This document shows positions 23,919 through 32,331 of a stretch of DNA of 64,000 nt, piece after piece (position 1 is the first letter of the stretch; each line of letters starts with the position of its first letter). The DNA comes from Streptomyces sp. NBC_00670 (GTDB taxonomy: Bacteria; Actinomycetota; Actinomycetes; Streptomycetales; Streptomycetaceae): assembly GCF_036226765.1 (NCBI RefSeq), contig NZ_CP109017.1:2805501-2869500 (forward strand), read 5' to 3'. Position numbers and translations under genes: made by a program. The notes under the pieces were generated by a model. That model was not told the DNA's origin. It saw only the letters and a program-made list of their open reading frames with translations, and ran no database searches.

Positions 23919-25283
23919 TCACACCTCAACGTAGCTGAGCTGCGCCTTCGCCTCCGAGGCGGCCGTCGTACGGGGCCGGCCGGCCGGGCGGCGAAGGTAT
24001 ACGGCCCAGGTGAGGGCGAAGCAGGCGGCGTAGAAGGCGAGGAAGGCGGCGAACGCGCCGGTGCCGGAGCCGTAGGAGAGGAAGGACTGGCGGAAGGCGA
24101 GGTTGATGCCGACGCCGCCGAGCGCGCCCACCGCGCCGATCAGCCCCATCGCCGCGCCGGAGAGCCGGCGCCCGTACGCCGCGGCCGCCTCGCCCGTGAG
24201 CCCCTCGGCCAGGGCCTTGGCCTGGAAGATGCCGGGGATCATCTTGAACGTCGAGCCGTTGCCGAGCCCGCTGAGCACGAACAGTGCGACGAACACGGTC
24301 ACGAACAGCGGCAGCGAACCGGCGAGGCCGGCCGCGAGGAGCCCCGCGGTGGCGGCGGCCATGCCGACGTAGTTCCACAGGGTGATGCGCGCGCCGCCGT
24401 AGCGGTCGGCGAGCCGGCCGCCGACGGGGCGGATGAGGGAGCCGAGGAGCGGGCCGATGAAAGTGAGGTACGCGGCCTGCAGCGGGGTGCGCCCGAACTG
24501 GTTCTGCAGCACCATCCCGAAGGCGAAGCTGTAGCCGATGAACGAACCGAACGTGCCGACGTAGAGGAAGGACATGATCCAGGTGTGGACGTCCCGCGCG
24601 GCGTCCTTGGCGGCGCCGGTGTCGTTCCTCACGGAGGCGAGGTTGTCCATGCGCAGCGCGGCGAGCACGGCGGCCAGCAGGATCAGCGGGATGTAGATGC
24701 CGAGCAGCAGCCGGGGGCCGCCGCCCGCGCCGATGAGGGCGAGCGCGACGAGCTGGATCACGGGCACGCCGATGTTGCCGCCGCCCGCGTTGAGCCCGAG
24801 CGCCCACCCCTTCTTCCGCAGCGGGAAGAAGGCGTTGATGTTGGTCATGGAGGAGGCGAAGTTGCCGCCGCCGATCCCGGCGAGCAGCGCGACGAGGAGG
24901 AAGGTGGAGAAGGAGGTGCCGGGCTCCATGACGACGAACGCGGCGGTGGTCGGCACGAGCAGCAGACTCGCGGAGATCACGGTCCAGTTCCGCCCCCCGA
25001 ACACCGCGACGGCGAAGGTGTAGGGGACGCGGACGACCGCGCCGACGAGCGTGACGACCGACGTCAGCAGGAACTTGTCGGCGGGGCTCAGCCCGTACTC
25101 GGGGCCCATGAACAGCACGAGCACGGACCACAGGGTCCACACGGAGAACCCGATGTGCTCGGACACCACGGAGAAGAACAGATTGCGGTTCGCGATCCGC
25201 TCCCCCCTCTCCTCCCAGAACGCCTCGTCCTCCGGATCCCAACGCTCGATCCAGCGGCCGGCGGACCTGCTCGGAACGGTCAT
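23919..25283 (-). CDS. narK: NarK-type nitrate/nitrite transporter
   Basis: A 454-residue MFS protein of the nitrate/nitrite porter family. The NNP signature glycine-rich helices are present twice: GIGGGNFASSMTNINAFFPLRKKGWALGLNAGGGNIG and, in the second half, LSGLGNGSTFKMIPGIF. A WIERWDPEDEAFWEERGERIANRNLFFSV N-terminus is typical of the actinobacterial NarK group. It would import nitrate or export nitrite. The ATG at 25283 is used; an upstream ATG in the same frame adds 17 poorly conserved residues. Confidence 0.93.
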   Translation of the reverse strand: MTVPSRSAGRWIERWDPEDEAFWEERGERIANRNLFFSVVSEHIGFSVWTLWSVLVLFMGPEYGLSPADKFLLTSVVTLVGAVVRVPYTFAVAVFGGRNWTVISASLLLVPTTAAFVVMEPGTSFSTFLLVALLAGIGGGNFASSMTNINAFFPLRKKGWALGLNAGGGNIGVPVIQLVALALIGAGGGPRLLLGIYIPLILLAAVLAALRMDNLASVRNDTGAAKDAARDVHTWIMSFLYVGTFGSFIGYSFAFGMVLQNQFGRTPLQAAYLTFIGPLLGSLIRPVGGRLADRYGGARITLWNYVGMAAATAGLLAAGLAGSLPLFVTVFVALFVLSGLGNGSTFKMIPGIFQAKALAEGLTGEAAAAYGRRLSGAAMGLIGAVGALGGVGINLAFRQSFLSYGSGTGAFAAFLAFYAACFALTWAVYLRRPAGRPRTTAASEAKAQLSYVEV

Positions 25284-25327
25284 CGTGCCTCCACGGTGCT
25301 GCGGACGGGTGCCGGCCTCCGACGCTA

Positions 25328-25342
25328 GAAACACCGCGTTTC
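25328..25342. promoter_or_regulatory. GAAAC-n5-GTTTC inverted repeat before narK
   Basis: A 5-bp perfect inverted repeat lies 45-60 bp upstream of the narK start. GAAAC resembles one half of a GlnR box (GTnAC-n6-GAAAC), but the other half does not match, so nitrogen control is only suggested. Confidence 0.25.
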
Positions 25343-25524
25343 ACCCCTGTGGCAGCGCGTCACCACAAGGGAACGTTGCACTCACGCGGGGCGAGGACGG
25401 GGTGAGAGGTCACCGCGCGGGGTGAGTGTGCGAGTTTTCGGCCGACGCCACACAGCCGGACTGCAACTAGCCTGAACGGATTCCGGCTAAGCCGCGACGG
25501 AGTGACCAAGCGACTCCACTCCAC

Positions 25525-25986
25525 TCAGTCACCAACCGCCCCTCCCCTCACCTCGAACCACAACAGCTTGCCGCCACCCCGGCCGAGGAGGTCGCCGGCC
25601 AGCGGCCAGCCACCCCAGGCGTCGGCGTACCGCTGCACGAGGTACAGCCCGCGCCCGGTCTCGCTGTCCGGCGGGACGAGGGGGACGCGGTCGCCGGTTG
25701 GGCGGTCGAAGGGGGGCGGGATGCGGGGGCAGCCGTCCCACAGTCCGACGCGCAGCCGCCCGTCCCCCAGCGCGGTCAGCCGTAGGGACGCCGACCCCTT
25801 GCCGCCGTGCAGATAGGCGTTGGTGACCAGCTCGGACGTCAACAGCTCGACGGTGTCCACCACTTCACCCATGCCGTGCCCGTGCAGCGCCGCCCGCACG
25901 GTCATACGTGCGACGCGTGCGGCGCGCGGGTCATGCGGCAGCCGAAGGGCGTACACCCAGGTGTCGGGCAGGGCTACGGTGACCAT
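25525..25986 (-). CDS. ATP-binding (GHKL/HATPase) anti-sigma-like protein
   Basis: A 153-residue single-domain HATPase_c protein of the RsbW/SpoIIAB type: TVELLTSELVTNAYLHGGKGSASLRL (N box), LWDGCPRIP (G1 box) and ETGRGLYLVQRYADAWG (G2 box). It lacks the phospho-accepting domains of a sensor kinase. Streptomyces carry dozens of these next to Scr1/DUF397 genes. The ATG 25986 has GAAGGAG 9 nt upstream, which is why it is preferred over the longer frame starting at 26028. It is divergent from the XRE regulator. Confidence 0.88.
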   Translation of the reverse strand: MVTVALPDTWVYALRLPHDPRAARVARMTVRAALHGHGMGEVVDTVELLTSELVTNAYLHGGKGSASLRLTALGDGRLRVGLWDGCPRIPPPFDRPTGDRVPLVPPDSETGRGLYLVQRYADAWGGWPLAGDLLGRGGGKLLWFEVRGGAVGD

Positions 25987-26131
25987 GAACGACGGCTCCT
26001 TCACACAGGGGGGTCGGACCGCATTCACCCACCCGCGTCCGGCGGTGGCTCTGCCTGTCCGGTGCGCTTCCGGCTTACGGATACGGGGAGTTGGGCGGTA
26101 CGCATCAGGCTAGGGCCTGCTCGGGAGATGA

Positions 26132-26178
26132 ATCTCCCAAAACTGGGAGATGTACCCGCAGTTACCTCGTGTGAGGTA
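26132..26178. promoter_or_regulatory. Two palindromic operator candidates
   Basis: ATCTCCCA-AAAC-TGGGAGAT (26132-26151) and TACCTC-GTGT-GAGGTA (26163-26178) are perfect inverted repeats in the divergent promoter region. An additional GGGAGAT half-site lies at 26123. They sit 35-80 bp before the XRE start codon. Confidence 0.6.
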
Positions 26179-26212
26179 CACCAACGGCCACGCATGGACG
26201 AAAGGAGGTGCC

Positions 26213-27067
26213 GTGCCACCCATCAACAACCCCACGCTGCGGCAACGGCGACTCGGCGCCGAGCTGCGCAAACTCCGTGAACGAGCGGGCTTCACGGTCA
26301 CCCAGGCGGCTGCGCACCTCGGCGTCAACCAAGGGCGCGTGAGCATGATCGAGACCGGACGCAGTCCGCTCAGCGCCGACCGCGTGCGCGGGATGGCATC
26401 CGCGTACGACTGCTCCGACGAGGCCCTGGTCGACGCGCTCGCCTCGATGACGGGGCGCCGCGTGCGGGGCTGGTGGGAGGAGTACCGCGAGCACCTGCCC
26501 GCCGCGCTGGTCGACCTGGCGGAGCTGGAGCACCACGCGACCGCGCTGCGCGTCGCCCTGGCCATCCACATTCCCGCACTGCTCCAGACCACGGACCACG
26601 CCCGCGCTCTCTTCCGGGCCGTGGTCCCGCCCATGCGCCCGTACGAGATCGAGCACCGGCTCGCCCACCGCATCAGACGGCAGGGCATCCTGCACCGGGA
26701 CGATCCGCCGCCGTACGCCGCGATCATCCACGAGTCCGCCCTGCGCATGGGGTTCGGGGGCCCTGACGTGTCCCGGGGACAGCTGAACCACCTGCTCGAC
26801 ACGAACGAACTGCCGCACGTCACCGTTCGGGTGATCCCGTTCGGCACCGAGTACTACCCGAGCACGGGCCAGTCCTTCGACTACGTGGAGGGACCCGTCC
26901 ACCAGCTCGACACCGTCCAACTGGACACCCACCACGGCGGCTGCGGATTCCTGGACGCGGAGGCCCAGTTGAGCAAGTACCGTGACGTACTGGATCACAT
27001 GGAGTCCTGCGCGCTGCCCCCGGTCGCTTCCCGGGACTTCATCCACCGCCTGACCCAGGAGATCTGA
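26213..27067 (+). CDS. Scr1-family XRE regulator (HTH plus DUF5753)
   Basis: A 284-residue protein. The HTH is LRKLRERAGFTVTQAAAHLGVNQGRVSMIETGRSPL (residues 18-53), followed by the DUF5753-type C-terminal domain containing IHIPALLQTTDHARAL, RQGILHRDDPPPYAAIIHESAL and LPHVTVRVIPF. The GTG start follows AAAGGAGGTGCC, a very strong ribosome-binding site. Family members pair with a DUF397 protein and have been described as antitoxin-like regulators. The DUF397 partner follows 12 bp downstream. Confidence 0.92.
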   Translation: MPPINNPTLRQRRLGAELRKLRERAGFTVTQAAAHLGVNQGRVSMIETGRSPLSADRVRGMASAYDCSDEALVDALASMTGRRVRGWWEEYREHLPAALVDLAELEHHATALRVALAIHIPALLQTTDHARALFRAVVPPMRPYEIEHRLAHRIRRQGILHRDDPPPYAAIIHESALRMGFGGPDVSRGQLNHLLDTNELPHVTVRVIPFGTEYYPSTGQSFDYVEGPVHQLDTVQLDTHHGGCGFLDAEAQLSKYRDVLDHMESCALPPVASRDFIHRLTQEI

Positions 27068-27079
27068 GAAGGAGCGACC

Positions 27080-27253
27080 GTGCGCCACCTCACCTGGCAG
27101 AAGTCCACGTACAGCGGAGACAGCTCCAACTGCGTCCACGTGGCCGCTGCTTCTTCCTCCACCGTCCTCCTCCGCGAAAGCGACGAACCCGAGGACCGCG
27201 TCCTCACCACCACCCCGGCCGCCCTGCGACAGCTCATACGCTCGCTGAAGTAA
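27080..27253 (+). CDS. DUF397 domain protein
   Basis: A 57-residue protein, VRHLTWQKSTYSGDSSNCVHVAAASSSTVLLRESDEPE..., the standard DUF397 pattern (W-x-KS-x-YS ... NCVEVA ... VRDSK-like). An AGAAGGAG ribosome-binding site precedes the GTG. DUF397 proteins are small partners of Scr1-type regulators; a toxin-like role has been proposed. Its last 20 bp overlap the end of the convergent reductase gene. Confidence 0.88.
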   Translation: MRHLTWQKSTYSGDSSNCVHVAAASSSTVLLRESDEPEDRVLTTTPAALRQLIRSLK

Positions 27254-28376
27254 CGCCGCCCGTCAGGAATCCCGCCCCCGCCGCCTCCGCCAACCCCGGT
27301 CCGAACAGCGTGGCCGGGGTGCTGGCGCCCGGGGCGGCCTCGCCCCGGGACAGGCGGGTGGCGACCTCCGCCGCCAGCCTCGTGGTGAACTCCATGGCCT
27401 CGCCGGTACGCAGCCACATCTCGTGGGTGGTGCCGTCGGGCCAGGTCGCGCGGGCGCGGGCCCAGGAGTGGGGGCGGGGGGCCTCGCGTGCGGTGGCGCG
27501 GACCCGGGCGAGCCGCCGTTTCGCCGCGTTGCCGATCGCCGGGCGGGACAGCACGGCCGCCACGACGGGCAGCAGCGCGCGGACCATCAGGGCGCTCGGG
27601 ATCTCCGCGTTGCCGGCCGTCACGTACGGGGCCCCGCTCGCGCGGTGGGCGGCCTCCAGGTCACCGGCCGGCAGTGCCATGGCACGGGCCGCGGAGCCGT
27701 CCGGCAGGGTGAAGCGCTCGACCCCGGCGCCGATCCGGGTACGGACGAGACGGCCCCGCTCGTAGCGGCGACCGCCCACCGTGACGCCGTCGACCAGGCT
27801 GGCCGCCAGCGCCTCGCCCAGCGGACCGGGCTCGGTACGGACCGACGGCACCGCGTCCACCCGCAGCCGCTCCGCCGGCGGCCGGCCCTCGCAGACCTTC
27901 CGTACGGCGCTCTCGGTGGCGCACACGCCGAAACCGGCGCCGGGAACCAGCGTGCTGCCGGCCGCCACCGCCTCGTCGTGCAGGTCGAGGACCTGGCGGA
28001 TCGACGTCAACTCGTTGGAGAGGTCGAGGTAGTGGGTGCCGGGCGGGCAGGCCCGGACGAGCGGCACGGCGGTCGTGGTGAACGGTCCGATCGTGTTGAC
28101 GATCACGGCGGGGGCCTCGCGTGCCAGCGCCGCCTTCGTCTCCTCGAGCGTGGGCGCCACGACGGTGCGCGGGTCCCCGCCCACCTGCCCGGCCGCCTCG
28201 CGCAGCCGGCCCGCGTCGCGGCCCACCAGGACCGGCGACAGGCCCCGGGCCATCAGCCGCGCGGCGACCGCCCGGCCGACGCGCCCGGTGCCACCCAGGA
28301 TCCAGATGCCGCCGCCGTCACCGGCCGCCCCGGCCGCCCCGGATTCCGTTCCGGGCCGCCCCGTCTTCTCCGACAC
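27234..28376 (-). CDS. Saccharopine dehydrogenase-like NAD(P)-binding protein
   Basis: A 380-residue protein with an N-terminal Rossmann motif WILGGTGRVGRAVAARLMARG and the segment VIVNTIGPFTTTAVPLVRACPPGTHYLDLSNE, typical of saccharopine dehydrogenase-like and trans-acting enoyl reductase proteins. The C-terminal half contains the WPDGTTHEMWLRTGEAMEFTT stretch. The substrate is unknown. The GTG at 28376 is the best start although the ribosome-binding site (GAGAGG) is distant. The 3' end overlaps the DUF397 gene by 20 bp in convergent orientation. Confidence 0.8.
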   Translation of the reverse strand: MSEKTGRPGTESGAAGAAGDGGGIWILGGTGRVGRAVAARLMARGLSPVLVGRDAGRLREAAGQVGGDPRTVVAPTLEETKAALAREAPAVIVNTIGPFTTTAVPLVRACPPGTHYLDLSNELTSIRQVLDLHDEAVAAGSTLVPGAGFGVCATESAVRKVCEGRPPAERLRVDAVPSVRTEPGPLGEALAASLVDGVTVGGRRYERGRLVRTRIGAGVERFTLPDGSAARAMALPAGDLEAAHRASGAPYVTAGNAEIPSALMVRALLPVVAAVLSRPAIGNAAKRRLARVRATAREAPRPHSWARARATWPDGTTHEMWLRTGEAMEFTTRLAAEVATRLSRGEAAPGASTPATLFGPGLAEAAGAGFLTGGVTSASV

Positions 28377-28498
28377 CCCGACCGCCGTCCTCTCGCCGCC
28401 GCTTCGTTCCGTCGTTCCCCTCCAGCATCGGAGCGAGCGGCCGGCACCGTCCAAAGCCTGTTTCGCACGGGCCGATACGGTTCGGGCATCGGGGCAGG

Positions 28499-30085
28499 TC
28501 AGGTGGTGGCGGCCGCCCTGGCCCGTCCCCTCTTCGCCCCGTTCGGCCACAGCCTCGGTCGCCGTTTGGCCGCCAGGTCCTCCACCCAGCCGAAGGCGAG
28601 GATCGCCGCCGCGAGCATGGGCCAGACCAGGACGAACGGCCAGTACTCGTAGGAGGAGTCGAGCATCGACACCGCGCTCTCGCTCTGCATGAACGGCAGG
28701 TTGTAGAACTGGTCGATGATCGGGAACGTGAACGCGATCAGCAGGTTGTGCCAGAGGTAGATCGTCACCGCGCGGTTGTTCGACAGGGTCACCAGCTTGT
28801 CCCACTTCGCCAGCCTGCCCGGCAGCTCCTGCCACGACGGGGAGTACTGGAGCAGGATGGCCACGAACCCGAGCGACCAGGCCGCCTGGACGAACGGCAT
28901 CTCGTCCAGGTTCCAGCCCTCGTCGCCGAGGTGTCCCGAGGCCCACCACAGGGCGAAGGCCATCACGAAGGCGGAGCCCGAGACGACGGCGTAACGGGGG
29001 ATCTTCTTCAGCATGCCGTCGTGGTGCGCGAAGCCGAGCACCCAGCAGCTGCCGTAGACCGCGAAGTCCGTCACCGCGTTGCCGGTCTCGCCGGGGATGC
29101 TGACGATGCCCGCGTCGATCAGCACCGTCAGGCCCAGCGGCGCGAGCAGCGTCGGCCACGGGAAGCGGCGGAACGCCCACAGCAGCAGCGGGGAGGCGAC
29201 CACGAACCAGAGGTAGGCGCGCAGGTACCACAGGGGGCCGGCCGCGTCGTCCGGCCAGGTGGCGCCGAGGATGCCGGTGGAGTCGGCGCCGAGTTCGGCC
29301 GGGTACGGCGGGGCGCCGACCGGGACGATGTACTCCAGCAGCTTCACCAGCCCGCCGAAGCCGGAGCCGAGGTCGGGATCCTTCGTGGGGTTCCAGCCGC
29401 CGCCGACGATCATCATCGTCAGCAGGACCGCCCCGAACAGCCACATCGGGGGCAGCAGCCGGCGCAGTCGGCTCTTGATCACGCTCAGCGGCGGGCGCTT
29501 GAGCGAGCGGGCCATCAGCGAACCCGCGAGGGCGAACATGACGCCCATGGAGGGGAAGAGGATCGTCAGCCACGCCCAGCCGAAGATGTGGAACGCGACG
29601 ACGCGGACCAGGGCGAGCGAGCGCAGGAGGTCCAGGTAACGGTCACGGCCGGGTCTCTTCGCCGGGGCCGCGGGCTTCTCCGGGGCGTCCTCCGTGACGG
29701 ACGGTGCCGGAGAGGGACCCCGGTCCGCCGCCGTCGCCGCCGATCGCTGGACCGGGAAACCGTCCGTCAACGAGCCGGCCGACGGGGCCGGGACCGGTTC
29801 CGTGGCGAGCGCCGGGTCCGTGGCGAGCGCCGGGTCCGTCGCCGGGTCGTACGGGTCCGCGTTTGCGAGCGGGGCGGCCGCCCACGCCTCCCGTTCGGCG
29901 GCCGAGGCGCGCGTCCAGGAGTCCGGACCGGCATCCGGACCACCGGGCGCCGCGGAGCCCGCCGGTCCCCAGCCCTCCGCGCCCGCACCCTCCGGGTACG
30001 CCCTGTACGGGTCGGACGGGCCGTACCCGTCGGACGGGCCGTACCCGTCGTACGGCCCCGCGCCCCTACCGTCCTGCGCCGTCAT
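28499..30085 (-). CDS. Membrane acyltransferase of the mat-like operon
   Basis: A 528-residue acyltransferase-3 family membrane protein. Residues 1-160 are a disordered tail with GYGPSDGYGPSDPY repeats. The membrane part starts DRYLDLLRSLALVRVVAFHIFGWAWLTI, with the family's catalytic-type Arg and His (RVVAFH), and has about 10 helices. Such enzymes O-acylate surface polysaccharides. The ATG overlaps the upstream gene's stop (ATGA), so it belongs to the glycosyltransferase operon and may acylate or export its polymer. Confidence 0.85.
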   Translation of the reverse strand: MTAQDGRGAGPYDGYGPSDGYGPSDPYRAYPEGAGAEGWGPAGSAAPGGPDAGPDSWTRASAAEREAWAAAPLANADPYDPATDPALATDPALATEPVPAPSAGSLTDGFPVQRSAATAADRGPSPAPSVTEDAPEKPAAPAKRPGRDRYLDLLRSLALVRVVAFHIFGWAWLTILFPSMGVMFALAGSLMARSLKRPPLSVIKSRLRRLLPPMWLFGAVLLTMMIVGGGWNPTKDPDLGSGFGGLVKLLEYIVPVGAPPYPAELGADSTGILGATWPDDAAGPLWYLRAYLWFVVASPLLLWAFRRFPWPTLLAPLGLTVLIDAGIVSIPGETGNAVTDFAVYGSCWVLGFAHHDGMLKKIPRYAVVSGSAFVMAFALWWASGHLGDEGWNLDEMPFVQAAWSLGFVAILLQYSPSWQELPGRLAKWDKLVTLSNNRAVTIYLWHNLLIAFTFPIIDQFYNLPFMQSESAVSMLDSSYEYWPFVLVWPMLAAAILAFGWVEDLAAKRRPRLWPNGAKRGRARAAATT

Positions 30086-32331
30086 CCGACGGGCCTCCGT
30101 TCGCTCCCACTGTTGCTACCGCTGCCACTCCGCTCACCCGTGCGCTGCTGCGGGATGACGCCCGGCGCCTCCACGACGCCCGTGCGCCGCAGCTTCTGCC
30201 AGCGGAGCCGGCCGCCGGTGAGCGCCGTGGTCCAGGAGCGGAGCAGGACCACGTACATCAGCTGCCGGTAGAGGATCTGCTGGAGCGGGAGCGAGACGAG
30301 GTGCCGCATCTTCTCGCGGTCCAGCCGGAACGCGTACGCCGCGCAGATCCCCTGGATCGCCATGACGCCCAGCCAGGCCACGATCGTCTTCTGCGTGGGG
30401 CCGAAGATCACCCCGTACAGCAGGAAGATGTCGATCAGCGGGGCGAGCAGCGGCGCCACCACCATGAACAGGGAGACGAACGGCAGCCCGACGCGGCCGA
30501 AGCGGCCGGACGCGCCCCCTTCGACGAGCGCCCTGCGGTGCTTCCAGATCGCCTGCATCGTGCCGTACGACCAGCGGTAGCGCTGCGACCACAGCTGCTG
30601 CACGGACTCCGGCGCCTCGGTCCAGGCGCGCGCGTTCTCCGCGTAGACCACGCGCCAGCCGTCGCGGTGCAGCGCCATGGTGACGTCGGTGTCCTCGGCG
30701 AGCGTGTCGTCGCTCATGCCGCCCACCCGCTCCAGCGCGCTGCGCCGGAAGGCGCCGACCGCGCCGGGGATCGTCGGCATGCAGCCGAGGAGGTCGTACA
30801 TCCGGCGGTCGAGGTTGAAGCCCATCACGTACTCGATGTGCTGCCAGGCCCCGATGAGCGAGTCCTTGTTGCCGACCTTCGCGTTGCCGGCGACCGCGCC
30901 GACCTTCGGGTCGGCGAACGGCTGCACCAGTTCGCGCACGGTGGACGGTTCGAAGACCGTGTCACCGTCCATCATCACGATGATGTCGTACCGCGCGTTG
31001 GCCAGGCCCCGGTTGAGCGCGGCCGGCTTGCCCGCGTTGAGCTGCCGCACCACCCGTACGCCGGGCAGGTTCAGGTCCTCGACGATGCGGGCGGTGCCGT
31101 CGCTGGAGCCGTCGTCGACGACCAGCACCTCGATGGGGTGGTCACTGGCGACGAGCGAACGCACCGTGTTCTCGATGCACTTGGCCTCGTTGTACGCCGG
31201 CACGAGGACGGTGACCGGTTCGGTGATGGGTCCGTTCGGGCCCCAGCGGAAGTTCCTGCGGCGCACCCGGCGGGCGTGCCGGCCGGAGAGCAGCAGCATC
31301 AGCCCGAAGCGGGCGAAGACCAGGAAGCCGACGACGGCGAGGCAGGCGACCATCACGCCGGTGATGCCGTCGGAGGCCTGGACGAGGAAGACCCACGCCC
31401 GGCCCTTCCACAGCTCCGCGCCGCTGACCGGGGTGTGCGCGCTGGGCGCGCCGAGCGCGTCGGTGAGGTTCTCGAACTGATAGCCCTCGGCCTGCAGTTC
31501 GGGCAGGAACCGGTCGAGCGCCTGTACGGTCTGGTGCCGGTCGCCGCCGGAGTCGTGCATCAGGACGATGGCGCCCTTGCCGTGCTTCGGGGTGGCGTTC
31601 TCGATGATCTGGTCGACGCCCGGCTTCTGCCAGTCCTCGCTGTCCGTGTTGTTGACGACGGTGAGGTAGCCGCGCGAGCCGATGTACTGCGTCACCGGCC
31701 AGGACTTGTTGTCCATGGCGTCGGCGAAGGAGGAGTACGGCGGCCGGAACAGCGACGTACGGATGCCGGCGGCGCCCTCCAGGGCGAGCTGGTTCTGGGA
31801 GAGCTGCCAGTCGATGCCGCTGTGCGACTTGTAGGAGAGGTCGGGGTGGTTGAAGGTGTGCAGCCCGATCTCGTGGCCCTCGTCGACGATGCGCCTGACC
31901 AGGTCCGGGTACTGCGAGGCCATGGTGCCGGTGATGAAGAAGACCGCGTGCGCGTGGTGCTTCTTGAGCACGTCGAGCACCTTCGGGGTCCAGGTGGGGT
32001 CGGGGCCGTCGTCGAAGGTGAGGACGAGCTTGTGCCGGGGCACGCTCAGCGTCGTCGTCTTGCCGTTGCGGGTGTCGATGACCGGGCCGCCGTCGAGGAT
32101 CTTGTCGGGGACCTGGTCGGTGGCGGCCTCGGGTCGGATGCGGTAGTCGGCGAGGATCTCGCTGTGCACATAGCCGCGCAGCAGCAGCATCGCCGTCATG
32201 GCGAGCAGCAGGGCGGCCGGCAGCAGGAAGCGCATCGGCAGCCGGACGCGGCGGGCGTTGATGTTTCCGGAGGCGGACTGGGAGTGCGCGCCGCCCCCGG
32301 AGGAGCGGCGGCGACTGGAGCGGCGGGCCAT
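30082..32331 (-). CDS. matB: Bifunctional polysaccharide deacetylase / family 2 glycosyltransferase (MatB-like)
   Basis: A 749-residue membrane protein. After an N-terminal helix (residues 33-50) comes a NodB/CE4 deacetylase domain, KLVLTFDDGPDPTWTPKVLDVL, HTFNHPD and RPPYSSF, lying outside the cell. A middle helix leads to a GT2 domain, TVLVPAYNEAKCIENTV, VVDDGSSDGT, MMDGDTVFEP, TLAEDTDVTM and the QxxRW motif QRYRW, inside the cell, ending in several helices. This architecture matches MatB of S. coelicolor/lividans, required for poly-beta-1,6-GlcNAc and hyphal aggregation. The start overlaps the previous stop (TGATG). Confidence 0.9.
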   Translation of the reverse strand: MARRSSRRRSSGGGAHSQSASGNINARRVRLPMRFLLPAALLLAMTAMLLLRGYVHSEILADYRIRPEAATDQVPDKILDGGPVIDTRNGKTTTLSVPRHKLVLTFDDGPDPTWTPKVLDVLKKHHAHAVFFITGTMASQYPDLVRRIVDEGHEIGLHTFNHPDLSYKSHSGIDWQLSQNQLALEGAAGIRTSLFRPPYSSFADAMDNKSWPVTQYIGSRGYLTVVNNTDSEDWQKPGVDQIIENATPKHGKGAIVLMHDSGGDRHQTVQALDRFLPELQAEGYQFENLTDALGAPSAHTPVSGAELWKGRAWVFLVQASDGITGVMVACLAVVGFLVFARFGLMLLLSGRHARRVRRRNFRWGPNGPITEPVTVLVPAYNEAKCIENTVRSLVASDHPIEVLVVDDGSSDGTARIVEDLNLPGVRVVRQLNAGKPAALNRGLANARYDIIVMMDGDTVFEPSTVRELVQPFADPKVGAVAGNAKVGNKDSLIGAWQHIEYVMGFNLDRRMYDLLGCMPTIPGAVGAFRRSALERVGGMSDDTLAEDTDVTMALHRDGWRVVYAENARAWTEAPESVQQLWSQRYRWSYGTMQAIWKHRRALVEGGASGRFGRVGLPFVSLFMVVAPLLAPLIDIFLLYGVIFGPTQKTIVAWLGVMAIQGICAAYAFRLDREKMRHLVSLPLQQILYRQLMYVVLLRSWTTALTGGRLRWQKLRRTGVVEAPGVIPQQRTGERSGSGSNSGSERRPVG

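Noticed and set aside
25328..25342. Complete GlnR box before narK
   Set aside because: Only a GAAAC half-site is present; the GTnAC partner at six-base spacing is absent, so it is kept only as a weak regulatory candidate.
25502..25816. Possible 104-residue plus-strand gene after a TAGCCT -10-like element
   Set aside because: It is antisense to the HATPase gene, Pro/Arg/Ser-rich and without a ribosome-binding site; codon usage fits a shadow frame.
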